A stretch of DNA of 64,000 bases from Lactobacillus sp. PV012 (GCF_014522325.1 NZ_CP041983.1:558001-622000), one strand, 5' to 3'; shown: positions 44,330 to 53,130, counted from the first letter of the stretch. The notes: generated from the letters alone by a model not told the origin. Translations and numbers: made by a program.

Positions 44330-44903
44330 GGAAGTACATGATAGTTCTTGGTATCACCATCATTTTCTGTATGAAACAGGGGCATTAAGAAATAAATTAC
44401 ACATTACTGATCCTAAAAAATTGCAAGAGCGAGAATATATGGGATCAGCAGTGCGGGCGCTCACTTTTTTAAGAAAAAAGGAAACGATAACTTCAATTGA
44501 AGATTTAAAAACTATCCATAAGATTATGTTTGGTTGGTTATATGAATGGGCAGGAGTTATACGCGACTATCAACTTTTAAAAGAAGAAACACAGTTTTTG
44601 GAGCCATCACGAATTCCTTTTGGAATGAGTGAAATTGATACAAAATTAGCACAATTACGTAAGAAAGATAAATTAACTGCTCAAGATTATGCTTTTTTAT
44701 TAGATCGGTTAAATTACCTTCATCCTTTTAGAGAAGGTAATGGTCGGAGTAGTAAAGTGTTTTTACAAGCATTAGCGGCTAATCATCAGCAAGTCATAGA
44801 ATATCCTCGGACTAATGAGGAGCTAATTGCGGCCCAAAAAAATGCTGATATAGCTAAGATTGCCAGTTTATTGAAAATAGAAGATGCTGCAGAGGAGAAA
44901 TGA
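44322..44903 (+). CDS. fic: Fic-domain AMP-transferase toxin (class I)
   Basis: A 193 aa Fic protein with the catalytic loop HPFREGNGRSSK (about 137-148), matching HxFx[D/E]GNGRxxR except that the last Arg is Lys. It has YMGSAVRALTFLR and the flap-region LLKEETQFLEPSRIPFG. No inhibitory S/TxxxEG helix is found within it, as expected when a separate antitoxin provides it. Known relatives (VbhT, FicT) AMPylate DNA gyrase and topoisomerase IV. ATG 44322 is inside the antitoxin stop region; the GTG at 44313 adds three residues. Confidence 0.88.
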   Translation: MIKEVHDSSWYHHHFLYETGALRNKLHITDPKKLQEREYMGSAVRALTFLRKKETITSIEDLKTIHKIMFGWLYEWAGVIRDYQLLKEETQFLEPSRIPFGMSEIDTKLAQLRKKDKLTAQDYAFLLDRLNYLHPFREGNGRSSKVFLQALAANHQQVIEYPRTNEELIAAQKNADIAKIASLLKIEDAAEEK

Positions 44904-44904
44904 A

Positions 44905-45921
44905 ATGAAAGAAGAAAAACATTTAGATGCTAGTACAGGTGCTAGTGAGCATCATTTTGAAAAGAAGGAAAGTCAAGAAATAAAAAGTCCGTGGCCTGGT
45001 CCTAAAGGGATGATTCCAGTAACTAGTGGCCGTGCTGAAGATGCTAATGTCCATAATCGGGCTTACCTTGATAATATTTTAGTAGAAATGCGAATCTTAG
45101 ATGCAGTAGAACCAAATTTGGAGACAGAATTTTTTGGTAAAAAATACTCATCTCCAATTACTTTAGCTGCTGTATCCCATTTAAATAAAGTTTTGGATAA
45201 CAAAGAACGTAAGCCAATGCAAGAAAAAGCAATTGCAGCTAAAAATTTGAGCGTTTTGAATTGGATTGGAATGGAAACTAATGAGGAATACCGTGAGATT
45301 ACTGCTGTAGGTGGGGATACGGTTAGAATTATTAAACCATTTGCTGATCATGAAAAAATCTTAGATGAAATTGCAGTAGCGCAAGAAACAGGAGCAGTAG
45401 CTGTGGGAATGGATATTGACCATGTACCCGGAACCAATGGAAAATATGATGTGGTTGATGGGATTGCTTTGGGTCCAGTAACTAGTGCAGATTTAAGAAG
45501 TTATGTAAAAGCAGCTCATGTTCCATTTGTAGCTAAGGGAGTTTTATCTGTCCAAGATGCCATTAAGGCAAGAGATGCGGGATGTAGTGCGATTGTAGTT
45601 TCTCATCACCATGGTCGTTTACCATTTGGTGTTCCACCACTAAAAGTATTACCTGCAATCAAGCATGCACTTGGTAATAGTAAAATGACAATTTTTGTTG
45701 ATGGTTCAATTGTATCAGGCTATGATGCCTATAAAGCACTTGCATTAGGGGCAGACGGAGTTTTAATTGGTAGGGCTATCTTATCGGAATTACTTGATAA
45801 GGGGACAAAGGCTGTTGAAGATAAAGTAGTGAAGATGAATGAGGAATTAGCTGAATTAATGATGTATACAGGTGTTAAAGATACCAACACTTTTGATCCC
45901 ACAGTTTTACATTTTAACTAA
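44905..45921 (+). CDS. FMN-dependent alpha-hydroxy-acid oxidase family protein, divergent
   Basis: A 338 aa TIM-barrel protein of the lactate oxidase/glycolate oxidase family: SPITLAAVSH, VPFVAKGVLSVQDAIKARDAGC (FMN-site Lys), SHHHGR, and the phosphate loop VDGSIVSGYDAYKALALGADGVLIGRA. Canonical members read SNHGGRQLD around the catalytic His and Arg; here SHHHGRLPFG differs, and the N-terminal Tyr motif is not evident, so substrate and activity are uncertain. ATG 44905 follows the fic stop by one base, with GAGGAG upstream, so it shares the Fic operon. Confidence 0.8.
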   Translation: MKEEKHLDASTGASEHHFEKKESQEIKSPWPGPKGMIPVTSGRAEDANVHNRAYLDNILVEMRILDAVEPNLETEFFGKKYSSPITLAAVSHLNKVLDNKERKPMQEKAIAAKNLSVLNWIGMETNEEYREITAVGGDTVRIIKPFADHEKILDEIAVAQETGAVAVGMDIDHVPGTNGKYDVVDGIALGPVTSADLRSYVKAAHVPFVAKGVLSVQDAIKARDAGCSAIVVSHHHGRLPFGVPPLKVLPAIKHALGNSKMTIFVDGSIVSGYDAYKALALGADGVLIGRAILSELLDKGTKAVEDKVVKMNEELAELMMYTGVKDTNTFDPTVLHFN

Positions 45922-45960
45922 CAAAAAAACAGGTAACTTAGGTTACTTGTTTTTTGTTAG
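45918..45960 (+). terminator. Terminator of the antitoxin-fic-oxidase operon
   Basis: Near-perfect 20-bp inverted repeat (CTAACAAAAAA...GTAAC / GTTAC...TTTTTGTTAG) starting at the stop codon. Confidence 0.85.
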
Positions 45961-46010
45961 TAATTTTTCTAGTAAAATAGAAAAAGAAACAAAATGAGTA
46001 GGTGAAATAA

Positions 46011-47372
46011 ATGTATGATTATCGCAATAATTTAAAGAGAATTTTAAATAAAACAGCAGGTGATGATAAAAGTTTACAAAATTCTTTAAGTGCAATTAAG
46101 GCCATTTTGGCAATGGCAGAAGGTGGAGAAGTTGTATCAACGCAAGTAGTTCCCAAAAAAGAAAAAAGTAGTGACCATAATCAGGAAAAAATACAACTAT
46201 TTAATTCATTGTTAAACAATATCGCAGAGTTAATTGCTTCACCTGGAAATGAGAAGGCTAAGAAAGAAGCTAGTGGTGCTATTCATAAATTAACTTTTTT
46301 TGGTGGAATTAGTAAAAAGTATGGGAAAAGTTTGGGCCGTTTAGATAATGTAATTCAAAAATCAGTTGAAACCGATCAAGTAGTTAATCAAAAAATTTTT
46401 GAACAAGCACTTAAACCCAAAAAGCAGGTAAAAAGAGATTATCGTACAGGTAAACGTTATACAATTATTCGTACTTTAAGTGGGGCGCAGTTAACGACAG
46501 ATAATGGGGATATTGCTTTTGAAGTTAATGAAAATCAGATTCACAGTCTAAATTTAAAAACTGGTGATATTGTTGAAGCTTTAGAAAATAAGACTTCTTT
46601 AGGTCCAGAAGTAGAAATCTTACGAGTAGTTGGCTACAAAAATATGCGTAAGCGTGACTATGATCAAATAGAAACTTTTAGATATGGGGTGGTACAAGGT
46701 AGTAGTGGAAACTTAAGTGTGTCAAGAAATGTAAAAGGCCAAAAATTAAAAATACGAGGTAAAAATATTATTGTCCCTGTTGATTCTAGTTACTACCAAA
46801 ATGGAACTGTCCATTTAGAAGATGGCTCAATTGTAGATTTAGCCTGGTATAGCGAAGATGTTCGTTTAAAAAAAGATCCTGCTAGTGCAGTAAAAATTCG
46901 TTGGATCTATGAAACTGAAGCACCCAAAAGAGTGGGAAAGACACCTAAAAAGATTAATAAAACAAATTTGTCTCCTACTAAAATAGAAACTTTAGACTTA
47001 GATTTACACTATCAGCGTGTTGGAATTGCAATCGGTGATAATCAAAATGAGAAAATTTTGGAAGAAATTGTTAATAAATATAATGGTATCCCGATTCCAA
47101 TTAATGCCTTTGAAGGGAAGAAAAAGGCAATGGAAAACCAAATAAAAAATTTAGATATTGTAATCTTAGTGACTGCTTTTGCTGCTCATGATAGTACTTG
47201 GAACATTCGTGAATTTGCTAGTAAATATAAAGTAAAATTTGCTGTTAGTTCAAGTAAAGGATACCAATCTTTTGAAAGAGCACTTTATCGTGCAGCTAAT
47301 GGAATGCCAGCTTATGAAGGTAATCAGCAATTAGAATATAAAAAGAAAAAGATAAAAAATAAAGCTAACTAA
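46011..47372 (+). CDS. DUF2325 domain protein of unknown function
   Basis: A 453 aa cytosolic protein. The N-terminal 150 residues are helical and rich in Lys/Glu/Ser. A middle beta-rich stretch (about 150-310) contains two similar strands-and-turns blocks. The C-terminal 110 residues (VGIAIGDNQNEKILEEIV...DIVILVTAFAAHDSTWNIREFASKYKVKFAVSSSKG) match DUF2325, a Rossmann-like domain of unknown role. It could bind a nucleotide or sense a metabolite, but nothing here shows that. A GTAGGTGAA site lies upstream. Confidence 0.7.
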   Translation: MYDYRNNLKRILNKTAGDDKSLQNSLSAIKAILAMAEGGEVVSTQVVPKKEKSSDHNQEKIQLFNSLLNNIAELIASPGNEKAKKEASGAIHKLTFFGGISKKYGKSLGRLDNVIQKSVETDQVVNQKIFEQALKPKKQVKRDYRTGKRYTIIRTLSGAQLTTDNGDIAFEVNENQIHSLNLKTGDIVEALENKTSLGPEVEILRVVGYKNMRKRDYDQIETFRYGVVQGSSGNLSVSRNVKGQKLKIRGKNIIVPVDSSYYQNGTVHLEDGSIVDLAWYSEDVRLKKDPASAVKIRWIYETEAPKRVGKTPKKINKTNLSPTKIETLDLDLHYQRVGIAIGDNQNEKILEEIVNKYNGIPIPINAFEGKKKAMENQIKNLDIVILVTAFAAHDSTWNIREFASKYKVKFAVSSSKGYQSFERALYRAANGMPAYEGNQQLEYKKKKIKNKAN

Positions 47373-47451
47373 ATAAGGCAGTAGTTTGAGCAAGTAAAAT
47401 TCACACTGTATAATTATTAGTGAGAAGGACTTGAAAAGAAAGGACGCTGAG

Positions 47452-48291
47452 ATGAGAGATAATTTAAAAAAACGTTCTTGGATGCGCTGGGTAGTGTTTT
47501 TAATAGCGCTAGAAATTATTGCAATTTCAATTAACTTTTTTTATGGACCAATTAATATTGCAGCCGGTGGTTCAACTGGAATTTCAATTTTAGTGGACGC
47601 AGTGTGGGGCATTAATCGTTCCATTACAGTATTAGTAGTGAATATTTTGATGCTGATTCTAGCTGGAATATTTTTAGGGATGAAAACCACTAAAAATGTA
47701 GCTTTAGGAAGCTTTATATTGCCTGTATTGATGGAAATTACACCAAGTTTTGCCCTTACTTCAAATAAATTGTTGGCAGTTATTTATGGTGGGGCTTTAA
47801 TGGGATTAGGCGTCTCACTTTTATATCGGGTAAATGCTTCTAGTGGGGGCACTACTATTCCGCCAATGATTTTGAAAAAGTACTTCTATATTAATCCAGC
47901 AGTAAGTTTACTTTGCATTGATATGATAATCATCTTTTTAAACATTTTTGTAGATGGTTGGCAAGCATTTTTGCTGGCAACTTTATCGCAAGTAGTAACA
48001 GCAATGACGATGAACTATGCAGAGGCTGGTTTCGATCGAAAATATCAAATTCGGGTAATGAGTAATGACCACTTTGAAGAGATTAAAAAAATGCTAACCC
48101 AAGATTATCAAGGTTTAACTTTATACAATGTTGAAGGTGGATTTACTCAAGATCAAAAGCAGCAAATTTTGATGGTTGTTGATAGAAGAGAATATGGTCC
48201 CTTAATTACAAAAATCCATGAAGTTGACCCTAATGCCTTTATCATTACTGATACGGTAGTAAAAGTTCATGGTGGTCAATGGGGATTATAA
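47452..48291 (+). CDS. YitT-family membrane protein (DUF161/DUF2179)
   Basis: A 279 aa integral membrane protein with five to six hydrophobic segments between residues 10 and 200 (YitT_membrane), including the AAGGSTGISIL and ASSGGTTIPPMIL glycine-rich motifs. A cytosolic DUF2179 domain (about 205-279) follows. The family is widespread in Firmicutes without a proven function. ATG 47452 follows AGAAAGGA (47437-47443); the TTG at 47431 is less likely. Confidence 0.85.
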   Translation: MRDNLKKRSWMRWVVFLIALEIIAISINFFYGPINIAAGGSTGISILVDAVWGINRSITVLVVNILMLILAGIFLGMKTTKNVALGSFILPVLMEITPSFALTSNKLLAVIYGGALMGLGVSLLYRVNASSGGTTIPPMILKKYFYINPAVSLLCIDMIIIFLNIFVDGWQAFLLATLSQVVTAMTMNYAEAGFDRKYQIRVMSNDHFEEIKKMLTQDYQGLTLYNVEGGFTQDQKQQILMVVDRREYGPLITKIHEVDPNAFIITDTVVKVHGGQWGL

Positions 48292-48302
48292 ATAAAAAAC
48301 AA

Positions 48303-48331
48303 TTGCGAAATTTTTAATTAGGTAGTACACT
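48303..48331 (+). promoter_or_regulatory. Promoter of the rplU-rpmA operon
   Basis: TTGCGA (48303-48308) and TACACT (48326-48331) at 17-nt spacing, just before the leader RNA. Confidence 0.55.
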
Positions 48332-48344
48332 ATAGTAGTTGTAT

Positions 48345-48432
48345 TTGTGGCTACCTCACATCTGCAACCGCACGCTTTAGGTCTGAAAGAGAGCTAATGT
48401 TAGTTTCACCGATAGCGGCGAGTCTAAGTATT
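48345..48432 (+). ncRNA. Ribosomal protein L21 leader
   Basis: The 5' untranslated region contains GTGGCTACCTCACATCTGCAACC, then AACCGCACGC and a GCGGCGAGTCT element before the RBS, in the arrangement of the Firmicute L21 leader. The family is presumed to mediate autogenous control by L21. Boundaries are approximate. Confidence 0.65.
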
Positions 48433-48449
48433 ATTTCGGAGGTGTACAA

Positions 48450-48761
48450 ATGTACGCAATTATTAAAAATGGTGGTAAGCAATACAAGGTTGCTAAGGGT
48501 GACAGCGTTTATATTGAAAAGATGGACGTTGAACCAGGTAAAGAAGTAACTTTTGATGAAGTTATCCTTGTTAACGATGGAAAGTCAACTAAGATTGGTA
48601 CTCCAGTAGTTGAAGGTGCTAAGGTTACTGCTAAAGTTGAAAAGCAAGGCAAAGAAAAGAAAGTTGTAACTTTCAAGTACAAGCCAAAGAAGCACTCACA
48701 CACTAAGTACGGTCACCGTCAACCTTACACTTTGGTGACTATTGAAAGCATTGAAGCTTAA
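48450..48761 (+). CDS. rplU: 50S ribosomal protein L21
   Basis: A 103 aa ribosomal protein: [18 protein letters not shown] start, [24 protein letters not shown] and [15 protein letters not shown], the L21 signature region. GGAGGTG at 48438-48444 precedes ATG. Directly followed (17 nt) by rpmA with no prp gene between. Confidence 0.97.
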   Translation: MYAIIKNGGKQYKVAKGDSVYIEKMDVEPGKEVTFDEVILVNDGKSTKIGTPVVEGAKVTAKVEKQGKEKKVVTFKYKPKKHSHTKYGHRQPYTLVTIESIEA

Positions 48762-48778
48762 TAAGGAGTCGAATTATT

Positions 48779-49078
48779 ATGATGATTAATAACATTGAAG
48801 CACTTAAATTATTAGCCCACCACAAGGGTGGTGGTTCTACTGCCAATGGTCGTAACTCAGCTGGTCGTCGTTTAGGCGCAAAGCGTGCTGACGGTCAAGC
48901 AGTTCACGCAGGTTCAATTATCTACCGTCAACGTGGTACTAAGATCCACCCAGGTAAGAATGTTGGTCGCGGTGGCGATGACACTTTATTTGCCTTAGTT
49001 GAAGGTGTAGTTAAGTTTGAACGTTTGGGTAAAGATAAGAAACAAGTTTCTGTTTACCCAGCTGAAGAAGCAAAATAA
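48779..49078 (+). CDS. rpmA: 50S ribosomal protein L27 with an atypical N-terminal extension
   Basis: A 99 aa protein whose core from residue 13 ([23 protein letters not shown]) is classic L27. Before it are 12 extra residues, [12 protein letters not shown]. Firmicutes normally carry a Prp-cleaved leader ending LQFFA before the H/S-KKG; here the equivalent reads LKLLA. The extension has no alternative start codon close to the mature N terminus. The mature N terminus reaches the peptidyl-transferase centre, so the leader matters. The Prp protease gene, usually between rplU and rpmA, is absent from this spot. Confidence 0.95.
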   Translation: MMINNIEALKLLAHHKGGGSTANGRNSAGRRLGAKRADGQAVHAGSIIYRQRGTKIHPGKNVGRGGDDTLFALVEGVVKFERLGKDKKQVSVYPAEEAK

Positions 49079-49089
49079 TTTTTTTTGCA

Positions 49090-49124
49090 GGCTGAATGTT
49101 CAGGTAGAATATTCAGCCTTTTTT
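49090..49124 (+). terminator. rpmA terminator
   Basis: 12-bp stem GGCTGAATGTTC/GAATATTCAGCC (one G-U), loop AGGTA, T6. Confidence 0.9.
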
Positions 49125-49227
49125 GTATTATTTTAGTTGAAAAGTAAACTTTTTAAGTACTACAGGTTGCCTAATCCTGTTAAAAATTGGTAAGATAATT
49201 AATATAAAGAAACGAGGTAATTTTAGA

Positions 49228-49797
49228 ATGACAAGCATTTCTGTTAATGAATTTAAAAATGGACTTACTATCAAGCATAACAATGACTTATGGCGTATTG
49301 TGGAATTCCAACACGTAAAACCTGGTAAAGGTAGTGCCTTCGTTCGTTCAAAGCTTAAGAGTTTGAGAAATGGTGCAGTTCAAGAATATACTTTCCGTTC
49401 AACTGCTAAAGTTGAAACTGCAGATATTCAAACTAAAGCTATGCAATACCTTTACAATGATGGCACTAGTTACGTATTCATGGATAACAATACCTATGAA
49501 CAATTAGAAATTCCTAACGAACAAATTGAAGAAGAAGCAAAATACTTAAAGGAAAACATGAGTGTTAATGTTATTACTCATGATGGAGAAACTTTAGGTG
49601 TAGATTTACCAAATACTGTTGATTTAACTGTTGCTGAAACAGAACCAAATATTAAAGGTGATACTTCTTCTGGTGGTGGTAAGCCAGCAACTATGGAAAC
49701 TGGTTTAGTAGTTAATGTGCCATTCTTTATTAACCAAGGAGATGTTTTAACCATTAACACTGTTGATGGTAGTTACGTATCCCGTGCTAACAAGTAG
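49228..49797 (+). CDS. efp: Translation elongation factor P
   Basis: A 189 aa three-domain tRNA-mimic that rescues ribosomes stalled at polyproline. The KOW-like N domain has the loop [10 protein letters not shown]; the Lys in PGKG is the site that is modified in several bacteria. Two OB domains follow. GAGGT precedes the ATG. The Asp23 and nusB genes follow, as in many Firmicutes. Confidence 0.95.
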   Translation: MTSISVNEFKNGLTIKHNNDLWRIVEFQHVKPGKGSAFVRSKLKSLRNGAVQEYTFRSTAKVETADIQTKAMQYLYNDGTSYVFMDNNTYEQLEIPNEQIEEEAKYLKENMSVNVITHDGETLGVDLPNTVDLTVAETEPNIKGDTSSGGGKPATMETGLVVNVPFFINQGDVLTINTVDGSYVSRANK

Positions 49798-49820
49798 TAT
49801 TTAATGATGTGAGGTTTATT

Positions 49821-50249
49821 ATGGCTGATAATTCAACGATTCTTTTATCAAGCAATGAAAAAGGCGACGAGACTCGCGTGGATGTAAGTGTTCTTGAAGT
49901 CATTTTAGGAATTGCTGCCAGAAAAGTCGATGGCGTCAGCGAAATGCGCGGCTCATTAAAAGCGGGTATAAACCGCCTTTTTGGTCGAACTAATCGCGGT
50001 AAGGGAGTTTCTATACACGTTGATGATGGAAAACTAACTGCAGATATTTATGTTTACTTAAATTACGGAGTAAATGTTCCGCAAGTAGCAATGAATCTTC
50101 AAAAGAAATTAACCTTACAACTTGAACAAATGACAAGTTTAAAATTAGATGATATCAATATTCATGTAGTAGGACTTATTTCTGAAGATGAAAATTCATA
50201 TCAAGATACAGAAGAATTATTTACTTCAGATGGTGAGGCGCAAAAATAA
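49821..50249 (+). CDS. Asp23/Gls24 family envelope stress response protein (YqhY-like)
   Basis: A 142 aa protein of the Asp23 family: VSVLEVILGIAARKVDGVSEMRG and NYGVNVPQVAMNLQKKL are the conserved region. B. subtilis YqhY lies next to accBC-nusB and affects acetyl-CoA carboxylase. Here it sits between efp and nusB. ATG 49821 follows GAGG; the GTG at 49809 is less likely. The stop overlaps the nusB start by one base. Confidence 0.9.
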   Translation: MADNSTILLSSNEKGDETRVDVSVLEVILGIAARKVDGVSEMRGSLKAGINRLFGRTNRGKGVSIHVDDGKLTADIYVYLNYGVNVPQVAMNLQKKLTLQLEQMTSLKLDDINIHVVGLISEDENSYQDTEELFTSDGEAQK

Positions 50250-50650
50250 TGACCCAACACGAATTAAGAAAAATTGCTTTACAAACTCTTTATCTCGCTA
50301 ATCAAAATGAAGATGCAGATGTAGAAGAGATTTGTCGAAAGGCACTAAAAGCTCTAGATATTAAAGAATATCCTGAATATTCTAAGGAATTAGTAAAGGG
50401 AATCTTAGAAAACAAGGGAGCTTTAGATGACCAAATTAGTAAATACCTAAAAAAGGGTTGGAGTATTCAAAGATTGAATCAAATTGATCGTGCCATTCTT
50501 GAATTGGGTCTTTATGAAATGCAAAATAGTAAAGCAATCGAACCTGTAGCTGCATTAAATGAAGCTTTGAATTTAAGTGAAGAGTTCTCTGCTCCAACTT
50601 CTAAAGCTTTTATTAATGGTGTTTTAGGTAATTTTATCAAAAAGGATTAA
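50249..50650 (+). CDS. nusB: Transcription antitermination protein NusB
   Basis: A 133 aa all-helical protein that binds boxA RNA together with S10 in rRNA antitermination. Motifs: RKIALQTLYLANQ near the start, LDDQISKYLKKGWSIQRLNQIDRAILELGLYEM and NEALNLSEEFSAPTSKAFINGVLGNF, typical of the family. A terminator at 50656 closes the group. Confidence 0.95.
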   Translation: MTQHELRKIALQTLYLANQNEDADVEEICRKALKALDIKEYPEYSKELVKGILENKGALDDQISKYLKKGWSIQRLNQIDRAILELGLYEMQNSKAIEPVAALNEALNLSEEFSAPTSKAFINGVLGNFIKKD

Positions 50651-50655
50651 TTTTT

Positions 50656-50680
50656 AGGCCGGTATTACCGGTCTTTTTTT
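50656..50680 (+). terminator. nusB terminator
   Basis: GGCCGGT/ACCGGTC stem, ATT loop, T7; compact and GC-rich for this genome. Confidence 0.9.
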
Positions 50681-50692
50681 AACGAGGCTAAA

Positions 50693-51544
50693 ATGGTTAC
50701 GATCTTAGAAGGTCGCACGCTAGCGACTCAAATAAAAAATAAAATAAAAAAAGAAGTTATTCAGTTAAAAGAAAATGGAGTAGTTCCGACAATTTGCGTA
50801 ATACAAGTTGGAGAAGACCCAGCTAGTACGATTTATCTTAGAAAGAAAAAAGAATTTGCCCAATCAGTTGGAATTAAAGAAATCAGTCTACGATTTTCAC
50901 AAGAAATCACTCAGCAAGAATTAATTGATAAAATTAAAGAGTTGAATGCAGATGCTGCTATCAATGCAATTATGGTTCAATTACCACTTCCGCAGCAGAT
51001 AGATGAGCAGGCAATTTTTGAGACGATTGCTCCCCAGAAAGATGTTGATGGTTTTCATCCCTATAATCAAGGAAAACTATGGCAAGGAGATAGTCAAATT
51101 ATGCCAGCAACAGTTAGAGGAATTTTAAGTCTAATTGATTCTTATGAACTTGATTTAGTAGGAAAGAATACTTTAATCATTGGACGAAGTGTAATTGTGG
51201 GGAAACCGCTAGCAAGTCAACTTTTAGCAAGGGATGCAACTGTGACAATCGCCCATTCAAAAACCCAGGATTTATCGGCAATAACAAAAAAAGCAGATAT
51301 AATTGTTTCCGATGTAGGTCAAGCAAATTTAATTACATCTAAAATGCTTAAACAAGGGGTAGTTTTATTAGACGTTGGAATTAATCGGGTCAATGGCCGT
51401 GTGGTAGGTGATGTAGCATTTGAAGATTGTAAAGTAAAAGCTAGTGCTATTACGCCGGTTCCTGGAGGAATTGGACCATTGACAGTTGCTAGTTTAATGG
51501 AGCAAGTAGTAATTTTGACAAGGATACAAAAAGATGACAGATAA
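50693..51544 (+). CDS. folD: Methylenetetrahydrofolate dehydrogenase/cyclohydrolase
   Basis: Bifunctional one-carbon enzyme. The 283 aa protein has VQLPLPQQ, PQKDVDGFHPYNQGKL, GRSVIVGKPLASQLL (NADP-binding) and PVPGGIGPLTVASLM. CGAGGC precedes the ATG. It overlaps xseA by 11 nt and starts an operon with xseA-xseB-ispA-tlyA-recN. Confidence 0.95.
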   Translation: MVTILEGRTLATQIKNKIKKEVIQLKENGVVPTICVIQVGEDPASTIYLRKKKEFAQSVGIKEISLRFSQEITQQELIDKIKELNADAAINAIMVQLPLPQQIDEQAIFETIAPQKDVDGFHPYNQGKLWQGDSQIMPATVRGILSLIDSYELDLVGKNTLIIGRSVIVGKPLASQLLARDATVTIAHSKTQDLSAITKKADIIVSDVGQANLITSKMLKQGVVLLDVGINRVNGRVVGDVAFEDCKVKASAITPVPGGIGPLTVASLMEQVVILTRIQKDDR

Positions 51545-52886
51545 TGTCCAATTTTTAACAGTAAGTGATTTAAATGAATATGTGACAGCAAAGTTTAAAA
51601 ATGATCCTTATCTAAAAGAAGTTTATGTTAAAGGTGAAATTTCTAATTTTCGTTACCGAATGAATTCGACCCAGTATTTTTCTTTAAAGGATAAAGATTC
51701 AAAGATAAACGTTGTCATGTTTCGCTCAGCTTTTAATAAGTTGAAGTTTAAACCTGAAGAAGGAATGGAAGTTTATGTTAAAGGTCGGGTTGATGTCTAC
51801 CAGCCGCAAGGAAGCTATCAATTCTATGCTCAGGAAATGGAACCTGTAGGGCTAGGGGCACTCTATGAACAGTTTGAACAATTAAAAAATAAATTGGCCC
51901 AAGAGGGTTTATTTGATTTACAACATAAACAGACATGGCCAGCGTTCCCTGATAGAATTGCTGTTGTAACAAGCTCTTCAGGAGCGGTAATTCACGATAT
52001 TTTAGTTACCGCTAATCGACGTTTCCCTCATGCTCAAATAGATCTTTATCCTGCTAAAGTTCAAGGCGATGAGGCTAAAGATAGCTTAGTTAAGGCCTTA
52101 AAGCAAATTTCGACTAAAAAAGATGAGTATGATCTAGTAATTATTGGGCGTGGAGGAGGATCTTTAGAAGATTTATGGCCTTTTAATGAAGAAGAAGTGG
52201 TGCGGGCAATGTATGAATTACCAATTCCAATTATTTCTTCAGTAGGACATGAAACAGATACAACCTTAGCGGACTTAGTAGCTGATGCTAGAGCAGCCAC
52301 CCCAACTGCCGCAGCAGAACTTGCCACGCCAGATTTAGCTAAAGTAGTAAATGATATTGAAAAATATCGGGTTCGTTTAGCTAGTTCAATTAATAATTTG
52401 TTAAAAAACAAAGCCTCTGCTTTAATACGCTTAACTAATGCTCCAATTTTTCAAACTCCTGAGCGTTTATACGAACAAAGAATTCAGTTGGTTGATAGCT
52501 TGGATATGCGTTTGAATAATGCAATAAGTAACCTTTTAGCGCATAAGCAAGCAACTTTTAATTTAATAGGACAGAAGTTAAAGGCTAATAATCCGAGTGT
52601 TAGACTAATAAATAACCAAAGTACACTTAATCATTTGACGAAAGATCTAAATAAAAATATGGCTGCGTATTTACAAATGAAGAAGAATCTTTTGACGCAG
52701 ACAATGCAACGTTTAGATGGTAATAGTCCTTTAAAGGCAATTAGTAAAGGTTATGTTTATACTTCTACTCAAGCCGGAAAAACAGTTACTAGTGTAAATG
52801 AATTGAAAAAAGATGAAATCTTGAATTTACGCTTTAAAGATGGAAGTGCACAGGCTAAAATTATAGATATCAGAAAGGATAAGTAA
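51534..52886 (+). CDS. xseA: Exodeoxyribonuclease VII large subunit
   Basis: A 450 aa subunit of the single-strand-specific nuclease. It has an N-terminal OB fold (about 5-100: VKGEISNFRYRMNSTQYFSLKD), the catalytic region with VVTSSSGAVIHDI, IIGRGGGSLEDLWPFNEE and SSVGHETDTTLAD-VADARAATPTAAAE, then a long coiled coil that carries XseB. Complete. The start overlaps folD. Confidence 0.95.
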   Translation: MTDNVQFLTVSDLNEYVTAKFKNDPYLKEVYVKGEISNFRYRMNSTQYFSLKDKDSKINVVMFRSAFNKLKFKPEEGMEVYVKGRVDVYQPQGSYQFYAQEMEPVGLGALYEQFEQLKNKLAQEGLFDLQHKQTWPAFPDRIAVVTSSSGAVIHDILVTANRRFPHAQIDLYPAKVQGDEAKDSLVKALKQISTKKDEYDLVIIGRGGGSLEDLWPFNEEEVVRAMYELPIPIISSVGHETDTTLADLVADARAATPTAAAELATPDLAKVVNDIEKYRVRLASSINNLLKNKASALIRLTNAPIFQTPERLYEQRIQLVDSLDMRLNNAISNLLAHKQATFNLIGQKLKANNPSVRLINNQSTLNHLTKDLNKNMAAYLQMKKNLLTQTMQRLDGNSPLKAISKGYVYTSTQAGKTVTSVNELKKDEILNLRFKDGSAQAKIIDIRKDK

Positions 52887-52887
52887 A

Positions 52888-53130
52888 ATGGCTGAAAAAA
52901 ATAATTTTGAAAATCAATTAACTGAATTAGATCAAATTGTTAATCAATTAGAAACAGGTAATTTACCATTAGATGAAGCCTTAACTGAATTTCAAAAGGG
53001 AATAACTCTTAGTCGAGATTTACAAACTAAACTTACTCAAGCTCAAGAAACAGTTGCGCGTTTAGTTAAAGAAGATGGTAGTACCCAAAGACTTGATCCT
53101 AATAATGCAGCAGCACCTGAGGAAAATTAA
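52888..53130 (+). CDS. xseB: Exodeoxyribonuclease VII small subunit
   Basis: An 80 aa helical-hairpin protein (FENQLTELDQIVNQLETGNLPLDEALTEFQKGI signature, split) that decorates XseA. It starts 1 nt after xseA and its stop overlaps the ispA start. Confidence 0.95.
   Translation: MAEKNNFENQLTELDQIVNQLETGNLPLDEALTEFQKGITLSRDLQTKLTQAQETVARLVKEDGSTQRLDPNNAAAPEEN

Noticed and set aside
43376..44903. tRNA-Arg as the attachment site of a genomic island holding hicAB and fic
   Set aside because: No integrase gene, no direct repeat of the tRNA 3' end, and the flanking genes are ordinary; nearness to the tRNA is not enough.
52061..52411. 116-codon minus-strand frame opposite xseA
   Set aside because: Shadow of a conserved catalytic region of xseA with no ribosome binding site.
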